From Pyrenopolyporus hunteri (Eukaryota; Ascomycota; Sordariomycetes; Xylariales; Hypoxylaceae): DNA of 64,000 nucleotides. The stretch is taken from contig CADCXC010000018.1 of assembly GCA_902806595.1 (NCBI GenBank), positions 310,001-374,000 on the forward strand, read 5' to 3'. The translations under genes and the position numbers were made by a program. Position 1 is the first letter of the stretch; every line of letters starts with the position of its first letter. The notes below the pieces were generated by a model. The model made no database searches. It was not told the origin of the DNA and saw only the letters and a list, made by a program, of their open reading frames with translations. Below, piece by piece: positions 20,983 through 32,804 of the stretch.

Positions 20983-21938
20983 ATGACATACCAAGACATA
21001 GATATCCCTCTCCGTGCGTCTTTCCTACCTCCTTCGATCGTGATGGCGTATGCTGACACCGCCTAGCCGCATTCATAGCTATAGACTGGACTGGCATGAC
21101 GGTGGCATTGCTCCCCATACTGCTCCGGTTCTGGTTACGGCTCAAGAGGAAGAAGCCGCGGACTGTCGCGCTGAACATATCCGACGGCCTGGTGGTGTTA
21201 TCGTGGATATCCGGCATAGTGCTCATCAGCATCAACACGTGGAAGAACAGCCTCCGGCAGCGCTACGTTCACATCCCGGCCGACGAGCTCTACTACGGCG
21301 TCCCGCGGGAGCTATCCGCCCACCTCCTCTACGTCTCCTGGATCTCCCTCTTCTTCATCTACATCTCCCTCTGGGCCGCCAAATTCTCCCTCCTCGCCTA
21401 CTTCACCTATCTGTTTCGCCTGACCGAAACCCGGGCCGCTCGGATCGCGCGCATCTGCGCATACGTGTTTACGACGTGTACGCTGGTGCTGCACATGGCG
21501 CTACTCTCGGCGTGGTGTTCGCCCGTCAGCGACAACTGGAACGTCGAGGGGCACCTGTGCTCGGCCGTCCACGACCTCAGGTCCGTGTCCATCTCGACGG
21601 CGGCGAACATCGTCACGGACCTCTTCATCCTGTCCATCCCTCTGCTCTCGCTGCGCACGATGGGCCAGAAGCGCCGGGAGATAACGAAGACGGGGATGGG
21701 GAAGGCGGAGATAAGCGGGATCGTGTTCGTGCTGTGCATGGCGATGCTGAGCATCGTGGCGGCGCTGGCGCGGTGGATAACGCTGCTACTGGTCCGCAAT
21801 GCGCCCAGGGCGGATATCACCCACACTATTGACGTGTGGGCGTTGGTGGAGATAGTGGCCAGTCTGGTGGCTGTCTGCTTACCAAGTTTGCGGTCATTTG
21901 TCAGGAAGCGAAGAAGGCGTTTTCAGGAGATTAAATGA
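20983..21938 (+). CDS. Seven-helix rhodopsin-domain fungal membrane protein
   Basis: Two exons: 20983-21013 and 21067-21938, giving 300 residues. Intron 1 (GTGCGT...CTGAC...CCTAG) is phase-correct and completes the first helix (AFIAIDWTGMTVALLPILLR). Seven hydrophobic segments follow. The conserved features are the polar loop around KNSLRQRYVHIPADELYYG, the helix WISLFFIYISLWAAKFSLLAY, a WCSP..DNW loop with a later C in GHLCSAV, and the STAANIVTDLFILSIPLLSL helix. This is the layout of the fungal rhodopsin-like family (SAT4/PTH11-related, Fung_rhodopsin), large and expanded in Pezizomycotina. Members are plasma-membrane proteins, some implicated in sensing, with no retinal-binding evidence here. 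The first exon is inferred; the main frame alone would start at 21096. Confidence 0.8.
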
Positions 21939-23802
21939 GTGTTTTGATTTGATATGCATAGTTCAATTTACTCCGTTCAACACCGTAAATACCGCTTTCT
22001 CTTGATTCGGCCAATTGTCCACCAATGAGACTATTCCAACGTTCGTCGACAATCCCATAAACAGGTAAGCATGTACTTTGTAAATAGGTAAGCATGGGGA
22101 TTCGCCTCCAATCTCCCCAGCCACCCAGTTACACGGGTCGCTTCCCCATCGTGAGTCCGTAATGGCACAACCCCTGAAATTTTATGGACGCAACGTCGAC
22201 CGCAACACAGGCATCATTCCAGCTGCGAAACCTTTTGCCTTTCTCGCGGCATCAGTATCGCGATTCTCTAATAGAGTCGATCGTCGAGCCCGTTCGCACC
22301 GCGAGATCTACTTGGACCTGGATCGACTCTTGGCGTAAGAGCGAAGAAAGGCCAAAGAACAGCTGCGATGGCCCCTGTTTTTCGGCCGAAATCTATATAA
22401 GCTAACTACCTTGTAATATTCCATCTTTCTAGTGTGTACAGGGCCCCCGTGTTAGTGTATATAGATGCCCAATCTAATCTTCCTTGGGACGGCATTTCCA
22501 CAGTGGGACGCTTCACTCAGCCGCGCCCTCACTCGTCGCCATGGATGACTCTCAGCAGATCATCCCGCTCGTTTCACTAGTAGTTTAATAGCCTATTCCG
22601 ATCTGGGATATCGAATCAGAATGAGTTCTTACTCCCTGATCCAATGCGGAGGTATGAGGTTAATTAGCAAGTGCAGACATTAGCAGATTAGCTAACCCAT
22701 TCAACCAGGACGATACTCCAACAGCAAATAGCCAAGCGACTTAACGCATCTCAGGTAGTTCGGCGATGATCCAAAAGGGATATGATCTCTCGTCCTTGCA
22801 GATTCTAGACTCTGGATCATACTAACCAGGATATATCTATGTATAGGTTCATAGATAGAATCGCGGGAGGGTCTTATGTATGCCCACCTACAAGGTTTCC
22901 TCCGATAGCTGAACTTGCCCCACAAACTACCTGGTAGACAAGCCTCCCAGTCCTCGTAAGGAGGACCATAAATTCGCACCACATGCTTAAAGGCACGGAC
23001 GATGAACTCTCGAGGAGCTAACTACCTAAATGTTCCATAATTCAACGTCATAGATAAGTCATTTCCGATACTATTCTCGTACTCCAGAGCCTTTGTAGCT
23101 ATAGACTACTGTGGGCAATGCTCTAGCGAGCGCCGGGCAATTCCCCTAGCTATCATATTTCACTTACATAGTAACATGGTTGGAATTTGGTTCGAGTCGT
23201 TATAACACTTTCCACAGTGCGCATTGGTCCTCATGAGGCAGCAATATAAATAGAATTTACATTAGGGTTATCTTTAATAGGCATATCTTAGGTAGCTTTG
23301 CAACATGACTGTTGGAGGCCAACCCATATGGATAGCTGTTTGATGAGTAACTTAACCACTAGCCGCCCAGTTACCCGCGACCTCATATGAAGTCTGGGTA
23401 GATTAGAATCTTAATCAAAGTTAAAGTCAAGCGAAAACGCCCATCTTCGTGATCCACCCTACGCGAATTAGCTCAGCCAGTCACCTAACGTGCCTGTGAT
23501 AACTATCTTCCAACCCACCTCCACTTCCTCCCCTGGTTGCCCTCCTACCCCATCTACTATCTTGTCTCTTTCGCTTATTTCGTCTTCCGCTGTTTATTCT
23601 ATATTTTTCTACTTACCCTTTCATCTCCTCTTCAACCGTATTTTCAAATTTCTCTTCAGCTTTCTTCACAACTTCTCATCCCAATCTGTCATAAGGCCAA
23701 CTATATAGCGAGGGGAACAACTACGTTGTTGCACGAGCTATCTAACTAACCAGACCAAAGGCCTGGGTATACATACTGAATGAGGGCAAAGGGACATATG
23801 TC
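21939..23802. other. Gene-poor intergenic region
   Basis: About 1.9 kb without a supported gene. Frames at 22184-22405, 22701-22982 (reverse) and 23490-23749 show no motif. 23500-23700 is pyrimidine-rich (C/T), which is why several short frames are open there. Confidence 0.45.
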
Positions 23803-24727
23803 TCATACGCCCCCAACATAACACCACCCACCATCATCATCTTCTTCTCCTTGACAATCTCCCTCTACTCCTACTACTTCCTCTCGGGCCCCTCTTTGCT
23901 CTTCGTTGACATTCTTAGACACCTCGAATGTTAGATTCACGTCCGCCTTCTCGTCGCACACGTACACGCCTTCACAATTCCTCAAGCGTCTATCGCTAAC
24001 GAGATAACCATGTATCCTGGGGTGCATTTTGACAGCTTCATACAGTTTGAAGACCCGATCGTATACGGCAGACTCCCTGGTCGCTTTCATGGTCATTGGA
24101 AACTGATACATAACTTCGTCTAGGCACTACCCCACGTTTAGTTACTTCGCGAGTCTATCAAGTATAGTGTAAAGGAGTATTCACCTGAAATACTACGAGG
24201 TCCACGTGAGTCAACGTCCCCTTATACATCCAAGGCCCACTGCCGCTTATGTGTGAGTGAAGTACTGCTTCTAAGTATCTAAGACATCCATGAAGCCGAT
24301 GTGTGAGCCACTTTCGGCCGTGCTTAATCCTTCCGGCCTCCTGGTCCTCCTCTGGCAGATCCATACAATTGTTATAGTGGCAGCCGTCGATATCTTCCGG
24401 CATACTCAGGGCCATGTCGAGAATAGAATTGATCCTATAGATATCTTCTTCGCTTCTCGGCTCCAAGTGGGAAAGTATATGCTTTTCGGCGAGATACGTG
24501 AGTATATTGCTTATCCCATTGATGAGCATGTCGCCGTGCCTTAAGACGGGGAATCTATATATGGGCGGGCTGGCGTTTAGCAGAGGCTCTGCGAAATCAT
24601 CGAGGCTCTGGCCCTTACCCGGGAGTCTGCTAGAATAAGGTACCCCGACTAGCTCTAGAAGCAGGTGAATGTGTTCTCCATGTGTCTGGTGTCCTGGCCA
24701 GCATATGACTTCGTAGATCGAATCCAT
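23803..24727 (-). CDS. Glutathione S-transferase-like protein
   Basis: Two exons: 24727-24185 and 24102-23803, giving 280 residues; the join puts DLVVFQ next to FPMTMKATRES. The N-terminus is a thioredoxin-like GST domain: YEVICWPG, GEHIHLLLELVGVPY, and the cis-Pro strand FPVLRHGDMLINGISNILTYLAEKH, where S/N-type residues would hold the glutathione gamma-glutamyl group. The C-terminal all-alpha domain includes WMYKGTLTHVDLVVFQ and ends near HGYLVSDRR. The usual RGEHIR pattern reads HGEHIH. A tail of about 50 residues rich in Glu/Asp follows the normal GST end, so the 3' end may have lost its original stop. Likely cytosolic. It sits alone in a gene-poor region. Confidence 0.75.
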
Positions 24728-26948
24728 AGTTTAATCGAAGATGAAGTTGAAGACTGGGCCTGACTGTTATTGCGGACACAATGGGATTAGAAGTGTCAAG
24801 GACGGTAAGATACTTGGGGATAATTAATATAATTAATAACGGAGCAGAAACAAGCACACGATGTTTGGTCCAACACGACAAACAAGCACATTCCGCTAGT
24901 TTAACCAGACAAGCTAATTTCTTCTTCTAAAGTGCAGAAAACATGGGAGGTTATCTAACAATAGATAATTGTTGTCCCTCTATACGCTCTTAAGCTGAAG
25001 TACCTAAGGATTCGGGGTTAATATAAGTTTGAGTTTATTGCTAGATTTAGGACTTATTTAAGATGCGTGTCAAACCAGCCAAGCTATCTCGGTGCTTGAT
25101 AGCTTGAAAAGAATAAATCTAGTGGATTAAGTCGTTAGAAGTTCCGGGTCGTGACATTTCGTAATGGAACGAATTCCATGTGTTGCTAATTAAGCTTCCG
25201 GCTCGCCACACCAACGCAAATCCACTCGGGGAAGATTATATGGATATAGCATGGGATCATGTAAGAGTGTTACGATCAACCTCCACGAGACGCCCACACC
25301 TTACCCTCAATTTCGGAGAACTAGTTACTAGCGAGGCGCTGGAGCTGGAGAACGTCAAGTTTTCGCGGCTATATGATAAGTCGATCCATATCGGGAACTT
25401 ATAAGAGATGAGGAGTCGGCGTTGCTCTTATAAGTGGCGTTAGGGTAGAGAGTTCAGTCTAGCTGAAGGGCTTGAGACTTCTGGCTCCCACGGTGTGAAT
25501 CGTGAGGATCCGTTACACATACATCGAGAAAGAACTAATACATGCGATATCGCATTCCTAAAACATGGCGTCCTTCGCAAGAGCGCACGCGTCAACGTGT
25601 ATGTAGTTGCTCGTATACATCGTGAACCTCTTCTCGTTAGGCATGTTCCTCGTATGTGCTACCTAGAGCTAACCCCGCCGTCCAAAGCAAGAGTAGATGG
25701 GTGACATCGAAAGTGAGGCTAAACACGGTCGTAATGCTGGCTCCAGGTCTACGCGCAGGGCGCGTTGAGTAAGGAAGCGGTTGGCGGTTAGGATTCGTCC
25801 GGACCAATAGAGGAACCGGTATAACATGAGGAAAAGCTAAAAGTAGCAAGTAATCATATTAGGTAAATCTATGACTATTCGGAAATACTTATCCTCAAGC
25901 GGGAAATGCACGCAATATTATGAAGAATTTCGCGACAATCCGTCGTTATCGCCCGTTTCCTGAATTAACGTGCGGTGCCCGGATAGCGCGGTACGATATT
26001 ACGACGCCAACGGCGAGAACCACCTAAGTTGATCCTTTGGGCGATGACAAATCCCTCGCTTCAAGATGCCCTGCGAGATTCCTACGATAAACATCCTGCC
26101 CACATGGTATGCAGGTACACTTTAGACGTGCCACGTCGAGTTAAGGTTCGGTTGCCAATAGAAGTGATGAATTCCAAGTTTGCTGCGGCACGGGGAATTT
26201 CTCTGTTTCTAGACCTTTATTATTGTATCGTGACATCGTGATGTTGGACTTTACCAAAGCTTCGATAAATATTCCCCCCGCCACGTTAATTTCCGAGGCG
26301 TCTAGGAAGTTAGGCCCGAGTTTAACCCCACGACAATTGTTATAATAGTTGATTACATGTTGTTTATATTCCGATTGATAGCTTACGAGGAGTTCTTCTA
26401 TTATACCCGATTCTCATAGAAAGGCATTAGGGAATAGACTACCTACCACACCCAGAAAATGCTGGGTACCCCATCAAATAGCCGGGAGAATATGTCTATT
26501 TTTCGCCATAGATTGTGGCGTTATTGCTGCCTAGAGGCGGTGTGATGAAGCCCTGTGCAGCATGATATCCGACCGTATAAACAGACATGTAAACGAGTAA
26601 CTTCTAGAGAGATCCGAAGATCGTCCCTTTTTAGACACTAGAAGATGAAAATCAACGACCTTATAGATAAAACCATAGTTTTAAGCCATGCCACAATGCC
26701 AGAATTCTATGAAGTTTCCCTTCCTATTAGGGTTGCCTAGAAGTCGCGTTCATAGAACCGACCTATAATTTTGACTTAGGCGAACCACATACAGTTATGT
26801 ATGTCCGTTTGAGCTGCACTGTCATAGCTCAGGTAGGACTCCCTCGGCCTATAGAATAAGTCGCTAATGGAAAAGATAACGATGCGAGGTAGTGAGTGAA
26901 TTGAAACAGTTAGCTATGAACCTCTGATCTTTGAAACGCTCCCTAGGC
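24728..26948. other. Gene-poor intergenic region
   Basis: About 2.2 kb with no supported gene. Frames at 25180-25404, 25495-25704 and 26029-26241 are short and lack motifs. The sequence is moderately AT-rich with no obvious repeats until the foldback element at about 26949. Confidence 0.45.
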
Positions 26949-27421
26949 TGGACGAAGTCCTGGAAACCGCCAAACCGCCATTCATTTTTATTCTACCGTA
27001 TAGTGCGCGCACAGTACGCCACACTTTATTCCCGGCCACTGAAGCCACTATAAATTTAGGGCATTTAGCGTGTACCGCCCCTAAAATTCAGCGCTATCTA
27101 CAGTAATCAATCACTACTTTTTTCAAATTTCAGGTTACACGGAAAAGGTACGTAGCTACATAGGTACAAGTAGAAATATGGTGGCACATACATATGCCTA
27201 AATGCGAAGGTAGGTACCTACGTACCTTTTTTGTGTAACGTGAGATTTGAAATAAATATAGCGATTGACCACTGTAGACAGCGTTATATTTTAGGGGTGA
27301 TATGCGCTAAATGCCCTAAGTTTATAGTGGTCGAAAATACGGTGTGGCGCACTATAGGCCAAACTGTCTAGTAAAATAAAAATGAATGGCGGTTTGGCGG
27401 TTCTCTGGACTTCGACCAGGG
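26949..27421. mobile_element. Second foldback (inverted repeat) element
   Basis: The left arm (about 26949-27150) and the right arm (about 27233-27421, reverse complement) match over nearly 200 bp with many differences. Shared landmarks are ACCGCCAAACCGCCATTC at 26967 and its reverse complement ending at 27402, TAGGGCATTTAGCG on each arm, and TTACAC/GTGTAA near the centre. The match extends outward for about 18 bp (CTGGACGAAGTCC against CTGGTCGAAGTCC). The loop carries AGGTACGTAGCTAC and GTACCTACGTACCT tracts. No coding frame exists, so it is a non-autonomous foldback or MITE. A target duplication was not identified. Confidence 0.75.
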
Positions 27422-27917
27422 TCCTCACCCTTATGTCTACTATACACGGTGCTGCAAGCCCGCCTGATATCGTTAGTTTATCATCGTTAACCGGAGTTAG
27501 ACCCCGCCTCCGCTAGATCGATGAATTAATAAAAGATTCATCGATCGGAAAGCTCCCTGCGTCTATCACTATAAGCCGCTTTAGCTGCAGATCTTCAGGT
27601 GGTACCCGTAGAAGCCTAATCGGCAAGCCACATAAACGGACCATCTGTATCTTGCCTTGGAATAAATGGGTAGAGTTAGCAGAACATAGAAATATATATC
27701 TGCTTCGAGTGGGTGAACGTTCGAATTAGAATCATAACAACTGACGCCTTGTTCTAGTTGGCACCTCGCTTTTAAGAAAAGATCCCGCACCGAATTTGAT
27801 TACATTGGTCATAGAAATTCAACACCTTAACCGTGAAGCGACCGTTAGCCCTTGCGATGACCGACCACTCCTCCCTCACCCATGAAGCCGCTTCTCTAGA
27901 TGTAGGTACCAGAACAG
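27422..27917. other. Intergenic, upstream of the broken nucleotidyltransferase
   Basis: About 500 bp. A 44-codon frame starts with ATG at 27857 (MTDHSSLTHEAAS) and may be the original first exon of the following pseudogene, but its frame does not join directly. Nothing else seen. Confidence 0.4.
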
Positions 27918-29019
27918 GTGGCCATACTAGAAGAGGTAGCTATGCTAGGAGAGGCGACCACCCCGTTAACAGCTGATAATCTTCGCGAAATGTCATCCCA
28001 GTATTCAAAAGGGGCACTCCCGGAAGACCCCTACGCCACAACGCGAAAGCTGGTCAATAAAGACCCCAATGGGGCCATTATCGGCGCCGCTTCCGTTCGA
28101 AACCCGCTCCAGTCCGGCGAGGTTGCGGATCTAGAAGAGTATATCAAGAAAACGTATTATATTATCTCTCAAAATTCGAGCGCTTCAACCCTCCACATCT
28201 AGGCCATCAGGCGGTAATGAACCGCGCGTTCGAATATACCCAAGATCTCGACGTCATTACCATAATCGTCGTCCTTGTAGGGCTTGACGGCGGCGGGAGG
28301 GAGGAGGATGTGGCCGATATTTCGTTCAACGGGGCCGAGAGGACCCGTCAATGGGTAGGAGATCGCGAGACACATCCTTGGCTCTGGGTCTATGATGGCA
28401 GGATGGGAGATTGGTTTCAATTTCGTTTCTCGCTCATGCAGACGCTCTATGACGATGATTTTGAACTGGAATTTGCCTGCTTGGCCGGGCGAACCATGTA
28501 ATGTGATCGACAGTGACGCAGGGAGAGAGGCTGACTTCATTCTCGAGGATGGGAATCTGGCCACGCTCAACGACGGCATGCCTTGGCATAACGTTCATAT
28601 CGACGAGTATAAGCGGCTTCGAAAGTCTACTGACACGGCCGAATGGCTCCTCGGTTCGTTATCTTTTACAATGATGGGGAATAGTGAGTTGAAACCCCCG
28701 GGGCAACCTATCCCACCGGTGACCTATACTAAACTGCGCACGACGCCTAGGAGCTCATATGAAACCAATCATAGAGATATATAGGGAGCATGGCAATAGA
28801 ATGAAAGGAATAAGGGTCTGCAAGCGCATATGGGGAAACGGGTGGATTCGCTACATTCCCGCCAAAAACGGCCCGGTGCAAGTGAGCTCGACAGACATCC
28901 GACGTATCATAGCGACGCACCCAGTTGATGAGCACTGCGGGAAGCTCAAGGAGAAAACTCTCCATCCTGAAATACGGGTTCCATCGGTGCAAGAAATGAA
29001 AAGCTCGAACCCCAATTAA
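27918..29019 (+). pseudogene. Broken cytidylyltransferase/NMNAT-like gene
   Basis: Four consecutive plus-strand frames read like pieces of one nucleotidyltransferase-fold protein. Piece A (27918-28167) has DPYATTRKLV and NGAIIGAASVRNPL and ends at KKTYYIIS. Piece B (about 28167-28498) has FERFNPPHLGHQAV, the HxGH nucleotide-binding motif, then the strand DLDVITIIVVL, and FELEFACLAGR. Piece C (about 28487-28740) has CNVIDSDAGREADFIL and WLLGSL. Piece D (to 29019) has GWIRYIPA and VSSTDIRRIIATHP, matching the SSTxIR signature of the family. A to B shifts frame at the CAAAATTC run near 28165; B to C runs over a TAA at 28499-28501; C to D shifts again before the TAG near 28784. No convincing splice sites rescue these joins. 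I read this as a decayed gene; assembly errors at homopolymers could explain one or two shifts. Confidence 0.7.
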
Positions 29020-29760
29020 GGTCTTGTAGGTTTCCTCGCTGAGTGTGTTATCAGACAGATCTTGGGTAGCTGGAGAGAGGTGGTATATTCAAAATTGTTG
29101 GTAATGGGATGATGACAACAGTTAGAATAGGCTCACAAGTTCTTGATGACATACCTATATCTATACCGCTTACTTGGAATACTAGTCTATAAACCCAGGC
29201 AACCTTAACATTCATGTAAGAGCAGAGTTCCGATGAGCCGTCTGCTTTCCTTCTCGGGTTGACCTCCGAGCGTTAGACAAGTGTTGCAGTACTTTGAAGA
29301 GATAGTACCTTGTTCGAATTAGAGACCGAATATCTGGGCGAGTTAGATGGGAGAATGTTGTTAGATGAGCTGCTATGTTACCGTATTCGGGCCGGGTAGC
29401 GGGTGGTCTCTGTTTTGATTAGAAACATCCAACGAAGTGATGGGCCCGGGCGGCGTGGGAATCCGGTACCAGGGGTTCTTAAGTCATGGTATATTCCGAC
29501 AGTGCCTGTCTTCATCCGGGAGTCGCGAGATGCTATTCTCTCCGCCATCACATATAAAGGCCAAATAGATACCCATTCATAGCGGGGTAAAAGCCCACTC
29601 CATCATAGCAATAAAGCATTCGTCGACTCTGAAGATCTGCATGACCCCACGTCGTCTAACCGGGTATACCATTTTCTCTATCACTCTGCCGAACCCGCGA
29701 CGCCTCTTATACGACAATGCAACGAGATAGATTTCCTCTGGCCCACGCCCGCAACTCTCT
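29020..29760. other. Intergenic region
   Basis: About 740 bp between the broken nucleotidyltransferase and the HYPK gene. It holds no recognisable gene, RNA or repeat. Confidence 0.5.
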
Positions 29761-30223
29761 TCAGGTAGAAATAAAGGCCCTCATCGCCCGTACCGCATCG
29801 CCGTCGTGTGCCTTAAGCAGCTCGGTAGCCTTAGCCTTAGTCAGATCTAACTCGTCAACCTGTGCAGGATTATGGCTCGTTAGCATCCGCGTCTGGTACG
29901 TACGAAAGGGTATTCCTCTCTCGCGCTATCTTGGAGCTTTAAGAGGAACGTACCAGCAGCGTAACATCAGCAGCGTCGACCTTGACCTTCTTGACCTCCT
30001 TCTTCTCGGCGGCACCAGAACCACCGAGACTCTTCATGGCCTTGCTGACGGCCTCCTGGTCGACAGCGTTGGCGGAGGAGCCGGCGTCATCTCCCCGAGA
30101 GTCGAGGCTTGCCATGGCGGCGGCAGCCTTACGGTCCTCGGCGGACTTGGCGGTGGTCTGGACCTCGTCCTCGACATCACCTGACGCACCTTCCTGCAGG
30201 TTTTTCGGTTGCGGCTCAGCCAT
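29761..30223 (-). CDS. HYPK: HYPK-like UBA-domain chaperone/NatA regulator
   Basis: Two exons: 30223-29954 and 29859-29761, giving 122 residues, split by a 94 nt GT-AG intron. The N-terminus is acidic and disordered. AKSAEDRKAAAAMASLDSRG and VSKAMKSLGGSG are the conserved HYPK linker helix. The C-terminus (VDELDLTKAKATELLKAHDG, then AVRAMRAFIST) is a three-helix UBA domain related to NAC-alpha. In animals and fungi HYPK binds the NatA N-terminal acetyltransferase at the ribosome and restrains it. Length and domain order are normal. Neighbours are unrelated. Confidence 0.92.
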
Positions 30224-30987
30224 CTTACTTGCGGTTCGTAGGCTGGTATTATGTGCGTATTATGTGCGTTATATGCGCAATATGTGTGGGTGAAAGGGCT
30301 ACCGTAAGGTATGGGAATGGGAATGGGAATGGGTGTAATGGACGTAAGAGTGTGTAAGTAATTCCTTCTGCTGAAGCTGAAAGTGGGATGGATTTATTTT
30401 GTGTGGGGCTCGGCGGAATGCGGGGAGCTTAGGTACAACCTACTATGTAGTTGGTACCTAGGTACTTACCTAGGTGGGTATACAGCTTCAAGCAAGGTGA
30501 GCCCTTCAGGTAATACGGTACCTTCCTGGCTCATGAGTAAGCAATACGGTTAGGTAAAAGTATCCCAGACTGCTGCGTAAGAGGTACATGGTCACCGTCA
30601 GGTAGGATCGGAGCTACAGCTGCAGGTACAGGGGTTTATGCTTATTTACAAGGTGGTACATACATGTATGTAGGTACCTACATTCCTGTGTACATGTGGT
30701 ACCCACCACTCACGCTGCTCACGTCCGGTTGTTCTAACATTTAGAGGTACCAAGGTACGACATACATGAAAAAGTAAAATAAAAAAATAAAAAACGGCGG
30801 CAGGGGTCCCAGGCCCCCGTCTCCATTCTCAGCTTCTACAACATCAACATCGACCCGGTATCCAGAGTAATCATTGTGGCTTTTTTCAATGTATTCCTTT
30901 GGCTTCTCTTCCTTCTGCATCGTACATCGTATGTTGGCTTGTGTGGGCTTATAACCCGACAGAATACTAATCCATACCTACATGAAT

Positions 30988-31031
<44 letters not shown>

Positions 31032-31270
31032 CTCCCCCTCTGATCCTCTTGATTCCTCTTAATTACCTAAGGGAATGAAAATAATATTTTAGTATTTTCT
31101 TCTCCAGTCTTTCTTGACTCACCCTCTCTTTCACCTTCTTGCCCTTCTCTTCTTTGAACTTCTCACAAAGCCCATCCTCTTTAGACGTAGCGGGAGACTT
31201 ATACCTATTCTCAACTTCCTCTTTATACCCGTCCCATTGGCTCTGCCGGGAGATTTGCGTACCAAGAAGC
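30224..31270. other. Divergent promoter region (HYPK and DAHP synthase)
   Basis: About 1 kb between divergent starts. It contains TACCTAGGTACTTACCTAGG-type motifs near 30456-30475, a GGTAGGTACCTAC palindrome near 30672, a GGGAATGGGAAT tract near 30311-30330 and a GCCA tandem repeat at 30989-31030. CT-rich sequence precedes the DAHP synthase start. Confidence 0.5.
30989..31030. repeat. (GCCA)n microsatellite
   Basis: About ten uninterrupted GCCA units lie upstream of the DAHP synthase gene, in its promoter or leader region. Such a tract is expected to vary in length between strains. Confidence 0.95.
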
Positions 31271-32804
31271 ATGGCTACCCCCGTCAAATATACAAACGGG
31301 TCCGTTTCGTCCTCGACCCCTTCGGATTGGACGCCCTCGTCCTGGCGGTCCAAGCCAATTAAGCAAGAAGCCGTCTACCCCGACCCGGCCGCCGTCCGCC
31401 AAGCAACCTCGGAGCTAAGCCGGCTCCCGCCCGTAGTACATCCCAGCGAGATTGAGCGGCTCAAGGCCAGTCTGCGGGATGTAGCTCGCGGCGAGGCTTT
31501 CTTGCTGCAGGGCGGCGACTGCGCCGAGCTGTTCGACTACTGCCGCGCCGACGCCATCGAATCCAAGATTAAGCTTCTTCTTCAGATGAGTCTCGTCCTC
31601 GTCTGGGGCGCCAACAAGCGAGTCGTCCGCATCGGCCGCATGGCCGGCCAGTACGCCAAGCCCCGGTCTAGCCCAACCGAGAAGGTCGTCGACGAGAACG
31701 GCGTGACCAAGGAAGTCCCGTCCTTCCGCGGCGACATTCTAAACGGCTACCACCTCAATGAGCGCGACTTGGATCCGCAGAGGCTTGTTAAGTATGGTTG
31801 ACGTCTTTCTTACCCCTTGCATGAACTACTTAGCTTACAACGACCCCTTTTCCCCTCCATTCAGAGCGTATCACTACTCAGCCGCAACGCTGAATTATGT
31901 GCGCGCCGCCATCACGTCCGGCATCGCGGACCTCCACCGCCCGCTAAACTGGACGCTGGGCCACGTCAAAGACCCGCAGCTCAAGGCCAAGTACACCGAG
32001 GCCGTGCGCTTCCTGCAGGACATGCTGCGCTTCATGCACACCATCGGCGCCGACCGCAGCCCCAAGCTCGACACCGTCGACCTGTTCACCAGCCACGAGG
32101 GCCTGCTGCTCGAGTACGAGGAGAGCCTGACGCGGCTGATGGAGAAGCCCGTGCTCCCCGGCGAGGAGCTCCCCAACGGCAAGCCGGAGACCCAGTACTA
32201 CAACACGTCGGCGCACTTCCTCTGGATCGGCGACCGCACCCGGCAGATCGACGGCGCCCACGTCGAGTTCTTCCGGGGCATCGCGAACCCGATCGGCATC
32301 AAGGTGGGCCCCACGACGCCCACGTCGGACCTGCTCGAGCTGCTGCGGACGCTCAACCCCTCGCGCGAGGTGGGCAAGGTGACGCTGATCACGCGGTACG
32401 GCGCGTCGCGGGTGCGGGAGCTGCTGCCGGACCACATCCGCGCGGTGGAGGGGTCCGAGTACCGCGGGCGATGCATCTGGCAGTGCGACCCGATGCACGG
32501 GAACACGCGGTCGACGGCGTCGGGCATCAAGACGCGGCGGTTCGGCGACATCTTCGACGAGCTGCGCGAGACCCTGCACATCCACCGCGAGGAGGGCAGC
32601 TACCTCGGCGGCGTGCACCTCGAGCTCACGGGCGACGCCGTCACCGAGTGCCTCGGCGGCAGCGAGTGCCTCGCCGAGGACGACCTGAACACCAACTACA
32701 CCAGCTTCTGCGACCCCCGCCTCAACGAGAAGCAGGCCCTCGAGCTCGCCTTCCTCGTCGCGGATACGTACCGCCAGGAGAGGAAGGACTTGCTCCACCA
32801 TTAG
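31271..32804 (+). CDS. Class II DAHP synthase (shikimate pathway)
   Basis: Two exons: 31271-31791 and 31865-32804, giving 486 residues. The enzyme joins phosphoenolpyruvate and erythrose 4-phosphate to DAHP, the first step of aromatic amino-acid synthesis. Class II (plant/AroA-II) hallmarks are in order: QGGDCAEL with the metal-ligand cysteine, GANKRVVRIGRMAGQYAKPR, RGDILNGYH, WIGDRTRQIDG, NPIGIKVGP, WQCDPMHGNT, GVHLELTGDAVTECLGG and NYTSFCDPRLNEKQALE. Length matches the family. The start at MATPVKYTNG follows a long in-frame upstream stretch, but the conserved sequence begins shortly after it. It likely corresponds to the Neurospora aro-8 type isozyme. Expected cytosolic. The long opposite-strand frame (31944-32801) is a codon-bias shadow. 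Confidence 0.96.

Noticed and set aside
28199..28579. 126-codon minus-strand frame over the broken nucleotidyltransferase
   Set aside because: The plus strand carries recognisable HxGH and SSTxIR motifs; the minus frame has none.
31944..32801. 285-codon minus-strand frame opposite DAHP synthase
   Set aside because: Antisense shadow of a conserved enzyme in GC-rich codons; no motif.
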